This document shows, one piece after another, positions 47,583-60,339 of a stretch of 64,000 nt of DNA. Positions within the stretch are counted from its first letter, which is position 1, and every line of letters begins with the position of its first letter. This DNA comes from Procambarus clarkii (lineage: Eukaryota > Arthropoda > Malacostraca > Decapoda > Cambaridae). The notes beneath the pieces were generated by a model. The model was not told the origin of the DNA. It ran no database searches and saw nothing but the letters and a program-made list of their open reading frames with translations. The position numbers and the translations under genes were made by a program. The DNA lies in contig NC_091188.1 of assembly GCF_040958095.1 (NCBI RefSeq), forward strand, positions 37,573,875 to 37,637,874, in the 5' to 3' direction.

Positions 47583-47785
47583 AATAGGAGCTGCCTCGTA
47601 TGGGCCAATAGGCCTTCTGCAGTTACCTTCTTTCTTATAATTCCTTTCCTCCACTTATTTTTGGTGGTCAGGTGATCTGCCCAGGCGGATATAAAGGTCT
47701 GATAAGCAATGTTTTCTTATCTTTATTCCACTTTGCTCTGATGAAGGCGAATTAGCCGAAAACGCGTTAAGCATTTTCTATTTTT
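47583..47785 (+). mobile_element. PLE6 pLTR-like end
   Basis: CTCGTATGGGCCAATAGGCC, TTCTGCAGTTACC, GGTCAGGTGATCTGCCCAGG, then the fold at 47734-47773. The GGGCCAATAGGCC word is shared with PLE1 and PLE2. No PLE6 protein is present. Confidence 0.7.
47734..47773 (+). ncRNA. Minimal type I hammerhead ribozyme candidate, PLE6
   Basis: Stem I TGCT (47734-47737)/AGCA (47770-47773). CTGATGA (47738-47744) is the exact core consensus. Stem II is GGC/GCC (47746-47748 with 47755-47757), then GAA, stem III AACG/CGTT (47761-47768, self-complementary), and cleavage-position A at 47769. One extra A (47745) sits before stem II. PLEs are known to carry minimal hammerheads with short stem III. Confidence 0.65.
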
Positions 47786-48488
<703 letters not shown>

Positions 48489-48840
48489 GTAAACATATGT
48501 TGTTGAATATGACCGAAAGTGTGAAAGTGTAAGATTAATAATTCTAACACGAATCTTCTCAATATTTCTTACGTTTTTCTTCACTGTCGGGGGTAATTGA
48601 AAAATTAACTCTTCAAAATTCCCTTTTTACATTTTTATTCCTGGTCTGACGCCTAAAAGCGTTTTGTAAGGCTTTTTACATTTTCAAAGACTGGTTTACA
48701 CATGACATACATCATGCTTATATTTGTTTTGGGTGAGTTGGGTATAAATTGGTTATGAAAACATAAGAATGGAATTACGGGCTATTCATGCCCGTGCCAC
48801 GTCTTGGGTAGCTTAATCTTTATCAATCATCAATAAGAAT
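48489..48840 (-). mobile_element. PLE1-like copy e: pLTR and ORF start
   Basis: Minus strand homology to PLE1 ORF start ([19 protein letters not shown]) and pLTR, more diverged than copies a-d. Confidence 0.8.
48644..48691 (-). ncRNA. Hammerhead-like fold, PLE1 copy e
   Basis: GTCT/AGAC, GTAA/TTAC, ACGC/GCGT stems remain, but GAAA has become AAAA and the loops are changed. Confidence 0.4.
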
Positions 48841-49409
48841 GGAAGTAACTACAGAAGGCTTACAGGCCCATACTTCCTCTTGCTGCTTCTATGTTGGTTC
48901 GCGGATTTGAAGTGGGAAAAATATAGTTATGCGTTAATTGGCTGTTGATTGGTTGTGTTGACTTTTTGATGTGTAGGGCCTCGCTGATGTCGAGTCTTCT
49001 GCTATCGCTGTTTCTATCGATGATTTCTGTGTTGCTTGTTAGGATTTCTCTGGTGATAGTCTGATTGTGAGAGGAGATTATATGTTCCTTGATGGAGCCC
49101 TGTTGCTTATGCATTGTTAATCGCCCAGAGAGAGAGAGACGTTGTTGTCTTGCCTATATACTGAGATCGTTGGGGCTGACAGTCCCCAAGTGGGCATGTG
49201 AAGGCATAGACGATGTTGGTTTCTCTTAAGGCGCTTTTTTTGGTGTCTGGAGAGTTTTTCACAAGCAAGTTTGCCGTCTTCTTGTTTTTTGTAGCAAATT
49301 GTTAGTTGCATCTTGGTGTCTGTGGAGAAAGCGTTCCTTTTAATAATATCTTTTAGGACTCTTTCCTCGGTTTTATAGGTCGTGGGGAAAGACGTTGCTG
49401 TAAAACATT
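48841..49409 (-). pseudogene. PLE1-like copy e: GIY-YIG nuclease, decayed
   Basis: MHKQQGSIKEHIISSHNQT and DSRRLDISEALHIKKS are in one frame, and upstream pieces (TICYK.., CLHMPTWGL region) lie in others, so the frame is broken. Its 5' end (49410) has expanded into the 20-bp minisatellite. Confidence 0.88.
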
Positions 49410-49795
49410 CTAATAGGAGATACAGGTGTTGTATAGGAGATACAGGTGTTGTATAGGAGATACAGGTGTTGTATAGGAGATACAGGTGTTGTATAGGAGA
49501 TACAGGTGTTGTATAGGAGATACAGGTGTTGTATAGGAGATACAGGTGTTGTATAGGAGATACAGGTGTTGTATAGGAGATACAGGTGTTGTATAGGAGA
49601 TGCAGGTGTTGTATAGGAGATACAGGTGTTGTATAGGAGATACAGGTGTTGTATAGGAGATACAGGTGTTGTATAGGAGATACAGGTGTTGTATAGGAGA
49701 TGCAGGTGTTGTATAGGAGATACAGGTGTTGTATAGGAGATACAGGTGTTGTATAGGAGATACAGGTGTTGTATAGGAGATACAGGTGTTGTAAA
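49410..49795 (+). repeat. 20-bp minisatellite derived from PLE1 coding sequence
   Basis: About 19 copies of ATAGGAGATACAGGTGTTGT. The same word, once, is the TPVSPIR-encoding segment of PLE1 (compare the plain copy near 5755-5775). Confidence 0.95.
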
Positions 49796-51734
49796 TGGCA
49801 AGATTTAACTATATTCCTATAGAATTACCTCTTCAAGTTTTAATTCAGTGATCTATATGGGCTGGATACGTGTGCTCCTGTGAACTCCTGTGAACATTGT
49901 CTTGACTGCGTTCGAGCCCCATGGAGTGCTTACGTTATACAGGACCTTCAGCTCCTGTACATAGGACTGTAATTAACTCTAGGTTATAACTAGTATTTTG
50001 TATGAGTATTTGAGTATTTAGCTTCCTTTTGAATTAGTTTATCATAAGATATAGTTCTTAGAATTAAATTATTAATTTAGTTAGGTTGACAGAGCTGCTA
50101 TTGTTATTAATACTGTTTTATGTAACATTATAAATATTATTTTAATCAATAATCTAATATAGACAAATATTATTATTAGTATATTTTTAATTACATTAAT
50201 ATTTTTATTGATAAAAAATATTAATATTATTATAATTAATAAAATATTATATTCATATTATTTTATTATTGTTGATAAATAATATATTTTTTAATATTAT
50301 TCCTATTATCAAATTATTTTTTTTGTTATTTCAATGTTTGTTACAACTGGGACTAGTTATATATAATCTGGGAGCAAGAAGCCTCCTTCAGGGACACAAC
50401 TTACACAGAAAATATATATTTTTTTAATTTAAACTTGCACAGCTCTTTATGGTAAGTTCTCTATGGAACTTACAGAGCTCCTTCCTTAAGTGGTCCACTT
50501 AGTGGTAAGTGTAACACTTTATTACACTCAATACAGTCACCAGATATTTCCGCAGTTGTTAGTCATAATAATTAATTGTCTTCTATGAAAATTCATAAAA
50601 ATTCATAATATTTGACTTTATATAATAATTGATATTATATGACTTCGTATAATAATTCATAATTAACGTAACTGTATATTTTATATGTATATAACTATAT
50701 AATTTATCATAAATATTTTATCTTATTTCATTATACACTATATATTTTTAACGTGTATAATAATACATTATAAGTATATTGTATAAAAATACATTATAAA
50801 CATACTTTCGGATATAATAATACAATTTAATAATTTTTTCTTGAATGATGATACATTATACATATATTGTGTTGTATAATAATACATTCTAAATACTTTT
50901 CTTATATAATGATACATTATACATATATTATCTTGTATAATAATACATTATAAGCATATTGTCTTGAATAACAAATTGTTCAATAATATATATATATATA
51001 TGTTGTACTATAAATAATGTATAATAATATACTGTAATATATATTATATATATATTTTGTCTCATATATCAATACATTATAGATTCATTGTGTAGTATGT
51101 TAACATATACAAAAAACTTGTTGTCCAATTCAAAATTCATACACAATAAATATTTTGCTTTGTATAATAAAAGGCACAAAATACACCATTAATAAAGTTT
51201 TTAAGATATATATATAGTGTCATTATTGCTTTTAAAGCTCCAAATCTGTATGTAAAATTTCACCATTTCTAGATGAACAAAACACAAAGAATATTGCCTA
51301 AAATAGACATATTTAAATCTATTATATGATTTAAGTATAATTTATCCTCATTTTCCGTTGCAAAATTTATGAGGCGTTGAACGCGGAGGCGGCCGCCGCC
51401 TAGCCAATGGCTGGAAACTCTACGGTATTTGATCTCCTCATTTGGCGGTCACAATCCCCCCCCTCCCCCTACCCTCAACCACCTGGAACACCATTAATTT
51501 TTAACTGAATTTACGTAAAGACCACAATATCTAGTGGCCTCTAGAGGGGGGGGGGACAGAAAGCCTGCTGCTTGACAGGAAATCATACTGCTTTCACGCA
51601 GTGATCCATGTCAGGTTAAACACCGGCGAGTGTTTACAACTGGTTGTGTAATGGGAGGGAACTTGGAGTCGTCTTGTTTACAAGTTTACAAGGTATATAA
51701 GTTATAATTCAACTTGTATACCACATGTTATGCT
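49796..51734. other. Long AT-rich region, no gene seen
   Basis: Very AT-rich, with irregular AATACATTATA words at 50755-50960 and a short GC patch at 51370-51480 (GCGGAGGCGGCCGCCGCC). No open frame of interest and no known repeat. Confidence 0.6.
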
Positions 51735-51985
51735 GGTGGAAGTATTGTGTATACTGTGTATGGCAGATACTGATTACTGTGTATGGCAGACACTGTATAC
51801 TGTGTATGGCAGACACTGTATACTGTGTATGGCAGACACTGTATACTGTGTATGGCAGACACTGTATACTGTGTATGGCAGACACTGTGGGTTGTGTATG
51901 GCAGACACTGTATACTGTGTATGGCAGACACTGTGGGTTGTGTATGGCAGACACTGTATACTGTGTATGGCAGACACTGTGGATT
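51735..51985 (+). repeat. 23-bp minisatellite, left block
   Basis: About 11 copies of GTGTATGGCAGACACTGTAT + ACT. Confidence 0.96.
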
Positions 51986-53944
51986 GTACCCACCTAGTTG
52001 TTGTGCTTGCCTGGGTTGAACTCTGGCTCTTTCATCCCGCCTCTCAACCGTCAATCAACTGGTGTTTCAGATTCCTGAGCCTACTGGGCTCTATCATATC
52101 TATATTTGAAACTGTGTATGGAGTCAGCCCCCACATCATCACTGCCTAATGCATTCCATTTACTAACTACTCTGACACTGAAAAAGTTCTTTCTAACGTC
52201 TCTGTGGCTCATGTGGGTACTCAGTTTCCACCTGTGTCCCCTTGTTCGCGTCCCACCCGTGTTAAAAAGTTTATCCTTATCTACCCTGTCAATTCCATTG
52301 AGAATTTTGTAGGTAGTGATCATGTCTTCCCCTTACTCTTCTGTTTTCCAGTGTCGTGAGGTGCAGTTCCCGCAGCCTTTCCTCGTAACTCATGCCTCTT
52401 AGTTCTGGGACTAGCCTAGTGGCATACCTCTGAACTTTTTCCAGCTTCCTCTTGTGCTTGACAAGGTACGGGCTCCATGCTGGGGCCGCATACTCCAGGA
52501 TTGGTCTTACATATGTGGTGTACAAGATTCTGAATGATTCCTTACACAGGTTCCTGAACGCTGTTCTGATGTTAGCCAGCCTCGCATATGCCGCAGACGT
52601 TATTCTTTTTATGTGGGCTTCAGGAGACAGGTTTGGTGTGATATCAACTCCTAGATCTTTCTCTCTGCCTGTTTCATTAAGTTCTTCATCTCGTATTCTG
52701 TATCCTGTGTGTGGCCTGCTGTTTTCACAACCTAGTTTCATGACCTTGCATTTATTCGGGTTGAACTTTAGTAGCCATTTGTTGGACCATTCATTCAGTC
52801 TTTCTAGGTCATCTTGTAGCCTCCTACTATCATCCTCTGTTTTAATCCTTTTTAGTTCCTTTAATCCTTTTTAGATCCTCCTCATAATTTTTGCATCATC
52901 AGCAAACAATGAGAGGAACGATTCTATACCCCCTGGGAGATCATTTACATATATCAGAAACAGTATGGGTCCAAGGACTGACCCCTGCGGGACTCCACTG
53001 GTGACGTCTCGCCAATCTGAGGCCTCACCCCTCACTGTGATTCGCTGCCTTCTGTTCCTTAGGTACTCTTTTATCCAATGAAGTACCTTCCCTTTCACTC
53101 CTGCCTGCATCTCCAGCTTTTTCACTAGCCTCTTGTGTGGTACTGTGTCAAAGGCTTTCTGGCAATCCAAAAATATGCAGTCTGCCCACCTTTCTCTTTC
53201 TTGCCTGATTTTTGTTGCCTGGTCGTAGAATTCAATTAATCTTGTGAGGCAGGACCTGCCATCCCTGAACCCATGTTGATGCTGTGTTACAAAATTCTTT
53301 CGCTCCAGATGTTCCACTAGCTTTCTTCGCACAATCTTCTCCATCAGCTTGCATGGTATGCAGGTTAGGGACACTGGCCTGTAGTTCAGTGCCTCCTGTC
53401 TATTCCCTTGTATATCGGAACTACATTAGCCGTCTTCCACATTTTTGGCAATTTCCCTGTTACCAGTGATTTCTTATGCACTATGGAGAGAGGCAGACAC
53501 AGTGCTTCTGCTCCTTCCTTTAGTATCCATGGGGAGATTCTATCCGGGCCTATAGCCCTTGTCACATCCAACTCTAGCAAGTGCTTCCTTACATCCACAC
53601 TGGTAATCTCAATCTCTTCTAGTGGTTCCTGGTTGACTATTCCCTCTCTTATCTCTGGAACTTCTCTTTGCTCTAAGGTGAAGACCTCCTGGAATTTCTT
53701 ATTCAGTTCCTCGCACACATCCTTGACGTTTGTAGTGAATCTGTCTGCCCCTATCCTTATATTCATTACCTGTTCCTTTACTATTGTTTTTCTGCTGATG
53801 TGGCTGTGCAGCAATTTAGGCTGAGTCTTAGCCTTGCTTGCGATGTCATTTTCGTATTGCCCTCATGCCTCTCTTCTCAACCTGACGTATTCATTCCTGG
53901 CATTCTGGTATCTTTCTTTGCTCTCCAGTGTCCTGTTATTTCTA
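51986..53944 (-). pseudogene. LINE-B non-LTR retrotransposon, 5' truncated, broken frame
   Basis: Minus strand from about 53944. Segments in order are [84 protein letters not shown] (first catalytic Asp), [31 protein letters not shown] (catalytic FADD), then KDLGVDITPNLSPEAHIKRI, YVRPILEYAAPAWSPYL, HRWKLSTHMSHRDVRKN. Frames break near 53385, 52871 and 52320. The 3' UTR ends in GTTGAGAGGCGGG...AAGCACAACTAGGTGGGTAC. The protein is a Jockey/CR1-type RT; the endonuclease is missing. Confidence 0.93.
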
Positions 53945-54235
53945 TTGCGTATGGCTGAGATTGTATAATGTGTATGGCAGACACTGTATATTGTATATGG
54001 CAGACACTGTATTCTGTATGTGGCAGAGACTGTATACTGTATATGGCAGACACTGTATATTGTGTATGGCAGACACTGTATTCTGTATGTGGCAGAGACT
54101 GTATACTGTATATGGCAGACACTGTATATTGTATATGGCAGACACTGTATTCTGTATATGGCAGAGACTGTATACTGTATATGGCAGACACTGTATATTG
54201 TGTATGGTAGACATGTTATGCTGTGTATGATACAG
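53945..54235 (+). repeat. 23-bp minisatellite, right block
   Basis: About 12 copies of GTATATGGCAGACACTGTAT-type units, related to 51735-51985 and in the same orientation. Confidence 0.96.
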
Positions 54236-54319
54236 TCAGTATATTGGGTGTGTAAATCACGAAGAAATTTAAACACGATGAATATGTGAAGAATTTTACA
54301 TATATCATGAATTTCATAC

Positions 54320-54705
54320 AATTTTCACATCAAACTTTCACATACATTTCATACAATTTTCACATAAAATGTTCACATAAATTGCATACAATTTTCACAT
54401 AAATTTCATACAATTTTCACATAAATTTCATACAATTTTCACATAAAATTTCACATGAATTTCATACAATTTTCACATAAAATTTTCACATAAATTTCAT
54501 ACATTTTTCACATAAAATGTTTACATAAATATCATACAATCTTCACATAAAATGTTCACATAAATTTCATACAATTTTCACATAAAATTTCCACATACAT
54601 TACATAAAATTTTCACATACAAATTTCACATAAAAATTACAATTTTCACCTAAAACTTTCTCATAAATATCACACAATTTTCACATAAAATTTTCACATA
54701 AATTG
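54320..54705 (+). repeat. 23-bp AT-rich minisatellite
   Basis: About 16 imperfect copies of AATTTCATACAATTTTCACA + TAA. Confidence 0.95.
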
Positions 54706-55084
54706 CAGTCAAAAAGAATGAAAACATGAAATGACTTTCCTGTAATTGAACATATAATCAAAAGTAAATATAAAACTTTAATTTATTACACAATATATAG
54801 CTGCAATATAAATATGTAGGCAGGACTGCGACGTGTCGGGTATAAAATAGGTCTTTGGTAACATAGGTTCATGAAGCTATATCCGTGAATATATGTACAA
54901 GATCTGTGTACAAGATCTTGTACATATTTATATGTACAAGATCTGTGTACAAGATCTTGTATATATTTACAAGGGGGAAATATGAGGTTTAATACATGAG
55001 AGTTTCTGTTAGCAGTGTCTCTAATGACTGACATATGTGTTACTAAATACATAGTGTATTGTGTATTAATTATTAAACAAAATT
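54706..55084. other. AT-rich spacer with duplicated palindromic motif
   Basis: GTACAAGATCTGTGTACAAG + ATCTTGTA occurs twice (54893-54970) and is partly self-complementary. No gene. Confidence 0.6.
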
Positions 55085-55293
55085 CGTTTTTTTAATTGAT
55101 CAATTAAAATTGGATCCAAATTGTGCTAAAATATTACTAATATTCAGATTATATGCTTTATAATTTGTATTAGAGCAGATTCAATAAGTTTTCTATTGGA
55201 AATTCTTTGAAAATTTGTTATTGAAGAAGGTCTCCCTCAGTCAGTTTGACGACAATTCTCTGACAAATGAACGGAAGAAGCATTAGATAAGTG
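55085..55293 (-). mobile_element. PLE3 fragment, second copy, part 1
   Basis: Matches 17960-18149 and the following bases (GAATTCAATAAG..., GTTATTGAAG, GACAAATGAACGGAAGAAGC). Confidence 0.7.
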
Positions 55294-55555
55294 GTTATCT
55301 TGAGAGGTTATCTTGAGATGATTTCGGGTCTTAGAGTTCCCGCGGCCCGGTCCTCGACCAGGCCTCCTTTTTGTTACACATCCCCAGGAAGCACGCTGTA
55401 GCAGCTGTCTAACTCCCAGGTACCTATTTAATGTTAGGTGAACAGCAGCATCATGGTGAAAGAAACTCTGCCCATTTGTATCCGCCGCCACCGGGGATTG
55501 AACCGGAAACCTTAGGACTACGAATTCGAAGCGCTGTCCATTCAGCTATCAGGCC
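55294..55555 (-). mobile_element. SINE-A inserted in PLE3
   Basis: Complete SINE-A (tail GGTTATCTTGAGATGATTTC, head B box GGGATTGAACCGG). It inserted at a different point of PLE3 from the SINE at 18150. Confidence 0.9.
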
Positions 55556-56030
55556 CACAGCTGGTCAACTGACCAATTTCTATGCTGCGAAATTCGATAT
55601 TTCAATTCTTGAGGTATTTGACCTAAAAGAAATGAATTAAAAACTTTATCAGGTATTTTGTGGAATATCACAAGTTACCCATACGAAGCTGTTTCTATCT
55701 AATAATTTTCCATTAGTATTTTCATAATTAAACAACACATCAAAACGATTCAAGATATTGACCATATTTTCGAAATTTTCGAACCCAGAAAAAAATGGTA
55801 AACAAAACACTTTTTTTTTAATATTCTGATTGCTGATTTTGTTATAACATGAACTGTGATCTTCACAGCTTTGGTACGACAAGCTGTAAAGAAACTTGCA
55901 TGACTGTTTGAAACCCGTAGAATTAATATTGTCAAACTTCGTATTTAAGAACTCAGGACTAACGATTCTGAGAGCTCTTAGATATAGGCAGAAAAAGTAT
56001 ATAGATTAACATTATATTAAAATTCAGGAG
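55556..56030 (-). pseudogene. PLE3 fragment, second copy, part 2
   Basis: The minus frame reads ENMVNILNRFDVLFNYENTNGKLLDRNS, parallel to the SYENTVGKLLVRNS of the first copy. Sequence to about 56030 is likely more of the ORF, decayed. Confidence 0.7.
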
Positions 56031-56056
56031 GAAATAATGAACACGAACAAAATGGT

Positions 56057-57170
56057 TACTGTACTGTGTACAGTGATTGTACTGTGTACAGTGATTGTAC
56101 TGTGTACAGTGATTGTACTGTGTACAGTGATTGTACTGTGTACAGTGATTGTACTGTGAACAGTGATTGTACTGTGTACAGTGATTTATTGTGCAGTGTA
56201 CAGTGATATATTGTACTGTGTACAGTGATATATTGTACTGTGTACAGTGATATATTGTGCAGTGTACAGTGATATATTGTACTGTATACAGTGATATATT
56301 GTACTGTGTACAGTGATATATTGTACCGTGTACAGTGATATATTGTACCGTGTACAGTAATATATTGTACTGTGTACAGTGATATATTGTACTGTGTACA
56401 GTGATATATTGTACTGTGTACAGTGATATATTGTACCGTGTACAGTGATATATTGTACCGTGTACAGTAATATATTGTACTGTGTACAGTGATATATTGT
56501 ACTGTGTACAGTGATATATTGTACTGTGGGCAGTGATATATTGTGCAGTGTACAGTGATATATTGTACTGTGTACAGTGACTGTACTGTGTACAGTGACT
56601 GTACTGTGTACAGTGATATATTGTACTGTGTACAGTGACTGTACTGTGTACAGGAATATATTGTACTGTGTACAGTGATACATTGTACAGTGAAGAGTAA
56701 TATATTGTACTGTGTACAGTGATATATTGTTTTGTGAACAGTGATATATTGTACAGTGTCTTGTAATATATTTTACTGTGTACAGTGATATATTGTACTG
56801 TGTACAAGAAGATATTTTACTGTGTACAGTGATATATTGTACCGTGTACAGTGATATATTGTACTGTGTACAGTGATATATTGTACTGTGTACAGTGATA
56901 TATTGTACTGTGTACAGTGATATATTGTATTTTGTACAGTAATATATTGTACGGTGTACAGTGAAATATTGAACTGTGTACAGTGATATATTGTACTGTG
57001 TACAGTAATATATTGTACTGTGTACAGTGATATATTGTACAGTGTCTTGTAATATATTTTACTGTGTACAGTGATATATTGTACGGTGTACAGTGAAATA
57101 TTGAACTGTGTACAGTGATATAGTGTACTGTGTACAGTGATATAGTGCACTGTGTACAGTAGACACTGTA
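56057..57170 (+). repeat. 22-bp minisatellite GTACTGTGTACAGTGATATATT
   Basis: About 50 copies; the first block uses an 18-bp version (GTACTGTGTACAGTGATT). Confidence 0.97.
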
Positions 57171-57356
57171 TTCTGTGCGTGAGGTAGATATTGCATATTG
57201 TGTATGAGAGATGTAGTTTAGTGTATTAAGAACATACTGTGTAATGTTCATTGTAGGCGGGTGTTGCTGTATGTGGCACACATTGTATTAATCGCATACT
57301 TGATAGAGCTCTTCGTGTATAAGTATGATACGAACATTCACCCAGTGTATGATTTT

Positions 57357-57624
57357 GAGATTATCTTTAGGTTATCTTGAGATGATTTCGGGGCTTAGCG
57401 TCCTCGCGGCCCGGTCCTCGACCAGGCCTCCTTTTTGTTACACATCCCCAGGAAGCAGCCCGTAGCAGCTCTCTAACTCCCAGGTACCTATTTATTGCTA
57501 GGTGAACACAGGTGCATCAGGGTGTAAGAAACATTTTGCCCATTTGTCTCCGCCTCCACCGGGGATCGAACCCGGAACCTCAGGACTACGAATCCGAAGC
57601 GCTGTCCACCCAGCTGTCAGGCGC
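57357..57624 (-). mobile_element. SINE-A, complete
   Basis: Tail GGTTATCTTGAGATGATTTC, core GGTACCTATTTATTGC, B box GGGGATCGAACCCGG, head ending AGCGCTGTCCACCCAGC. Confidence 0.92.
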
Positions 57625-57845
57625 TGATAGAGATTAATCATTCATACGTTTTTCAAAGACTTTATTATTTAGTTATTTTGTTAAATTAATGATAGCCAGA
57701 CGCTCCGAAGCCAGTTTATCCGAAATTTTCACCTCAGAGGCAACCGAGCTGTTCCCAGTTCGATTCCCCGAGGCGGAACGAGTATTAGGAGAGAAGCCTT
57801 GATACTGAGGTCTCAGAATCAGAATCAATAGGTTCATATAAGGCT

Positions 57846-59406
57846 GGTATGACAGTAGTGGGTGCTGTCATATGTGGGATGACAGTGGCAGCCTCTGTCA
57901 TATGTGGGATGACAGTGGCAGCCTCTGTCATATGTGGGATGACAGTGGTGGCCGCTGTCATATGTGGGATCACAGTGGCAGCCTCTGTCATATGTGGGAT
58001 GACAGTGGCAGCCTCTGTCATATGTGGGATGACAGTGGTGGCCGCTGTCATATGTGGGATGACAGTGGTGGCCGCTGTCATATGTGGGATGACAGTGGCG
58101 GCCGCTGTCATATGTGGGATGACAGTGGTGGCCTCTGTCATATGTGGGATGACAGTGGCAGCCTCTGTCATATGTGGGATGACAGTGGTGGCCTCTGTCA
58201 TATGTGGGATGACAGTGGTGGCCTCTGTCATATGTGGGATGACAGTGGTGGCCTCTGTCATATGTGGGATGACAGTGGCGGCCTCTGTCATATGTGGGAT
58301 GACAGTGGCAGCCTCTGTCATATGTGGGATGACAGTGGCAGCCTCTGTCATATGTGGGATGACAGTGGCAGCCTCTGTCATATGTGGGATGACAGTGGCA
58401 GCCTCTGTCATATGTGGGATGACAGTGGCAGCCTCTGTCATATGTGGGATGACAGTGGCGGCCTCTGTCATATGTGGGATGACAGTGGCAGCCTCTGTCA
58501 TATGTGGGATGACAGTGGCAGCCTCTGTCATATGTGGGATGACAGTGGCAGCCTCTGTCATATGTGGGATGACAGTGGCAGCCTCTGTCATATGTGGGAT
58601 GACAGTGGCAGCCTCTGTCATATGTGGGATGACAGTGGCAGCCTCTGTCATATGTGGGATGACAGTGGCAGCCTCTGTCATATGTGGGATGACAGTGGCA
58701 GCCTCTGTCATATGTGGGATGACAGTGGCAGCCTCTGTCATATGTGGGATGACAGTGGCAGCCTCTGTCATATGTGGGATGACAGTGGCAGCCTCTGTCA
58801 TATGTGGGATGACAGTGGTGGCCGCTGTCATATGTGGGATGACAGTGGCAGCCTCTGTCATATGTGGGATGACAGTGGCAGCCTCTGTCATATGTGGGAT
58901 GACAGTGGCGGCCTCTGTCATATGTGGGATGACAGTGGCAGCCTCTGTCATATGTGGGATGCCAGTGGCAGCCTCTGTCATATGTGGAATGACAGTGGCA
59001 GCCTCTGTCATATGTGGGATGACAGTGGCAGCCTCTGTCATATGTGGGATGACAGTGGCAGCCTCTGTCATATGTGGGATGACAGTGGCAGCCTCTGTCA
59101 TATGTGGGATGACAGTGGCAGCCTCTGTCATATGTGGGATGACAGTGGCAGCCTCTGTCATATGTGGGATGACAGTGGCAGCCTCTGTCATATGTGGGAT
59201 GACAGTGGCAGCCTCTGTCATATGTGGGATGACAGTGGCAGCCTCTGTCATATGTGGGATGACAGTGGTGGCCGCTGTCATATGTGGGATGGCAGTGGCA
59301 GCCTCTGTCATATGTGGGATGACAGTGGCAGCCTCTGTCATATGTGGGATGACAGTGGCAGCCTCTGTCATATGTGGGATGACATTGGAGGGCGCTGTCA
59401 TATGTG
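57846..59406 (+). repeat. 30-bp minisatellite with hairpin unit
   Basis: 52 copies of GGGATGACAGTGGCAGCCTC + TGTCATATGT. Within each unit ATGACAG and CTGTCAT can pair. Variants are GTGGTGGCC and GCCGCTG. Because 30 is divisible by 3, frames stay open through the whole array on both strands. Confidence 0.98.
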
Positions 59407-60187
59407 GTTACTCACCAAGGACGCTCACTGTGCCTGGTTACTCACCAAGGACGCTCACTGTGCTTGGTTACTCACCAAGGACGCTCACTGTGCTTGGTTA
59501 CTCACCAAGGGCGCTCACTGTGCTTGGTTACTCACCAAGGACGCTCACTGTGCTTGGTTACTCACCAAGGACGCTCACTGTGCTTGGTTACTCACCAAGG
59601 ACGCTCACTGTGCTTGGTTACTCACCAAGGGCGCTCACTGTGCTTGGTTACTCACCAAGGACGCTCACTGTACTTGGTTACTCACCAAGGGCGCTCACTG
59701 TGCTTGGTTACTCACCAAGGACGCTCACTGTGCTTGGTTACTCACCAAGGACGCTCACTGTACTTGGTTACTCACCAAGGACGCTCACTGTGCTTGGTTA
59801 CTCACCAAGGACGCTCACTGTGCTTGGTTACTCACCAAGGACGCTCACTGTGCCTGGTTACTCACCAAGGGCGCTCACTGTGCTTGGTTACTCACCAAGG
59901 ACGCTCACTGTGCTTGGTTACTCACCAAGGGCGCTCACTGTGCTTGGTTACTCACCAAGGACGCTCACTGTGCCTGGTTACTCACCAAGGACGCTCACTG
60001 TGCCTGGTTACTCACCAAGGACGCTCACTGTGCTAGGTTACTCACCAAGGACGCTCACTGTGCTTGGTTACTCACCAAGGACGCTCACTGTGCTTGGTTA
60101 CTCACCAAGGACGCTCACTGTGCTTGGCTACTCACCAAGGACGCTCACTGTGCTAGGTTACTCACCAAGGACGCTCACTGTGCCTGC
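59407..60187 (+). repeat. 30-bp minisatellite GGTTACTCACCAAGGACGCT + CACTGTGCTT
   Basis: 26 copies, directly abutting the previous array with no spacer but unrelated in sequence. Confidence 0.98.
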
Positions 60188-60339
60188 TTTTACTAACTTG
60201 CTTTTTTGCAAATCGGTCGGAAGGTTGTCGGAATGTTTCAAAAAAAGTATTTGCAAAACCTTTGTTAAAACTTCACACAAAACTGAACCGTAAACATTGC
60301 AAGATTGAGTAAGAATCTCAATCTTTCTTACTCACCTTT

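Noticed and set aside
57849-60293. 814-codon open frame (and 774 and 538 codon frames)
   Set aside because: It runs through two 30-bp minisatellites; the period is divisible by 3, so several frames on both strands stay open. Repetitive low-complexity translation with no domain.
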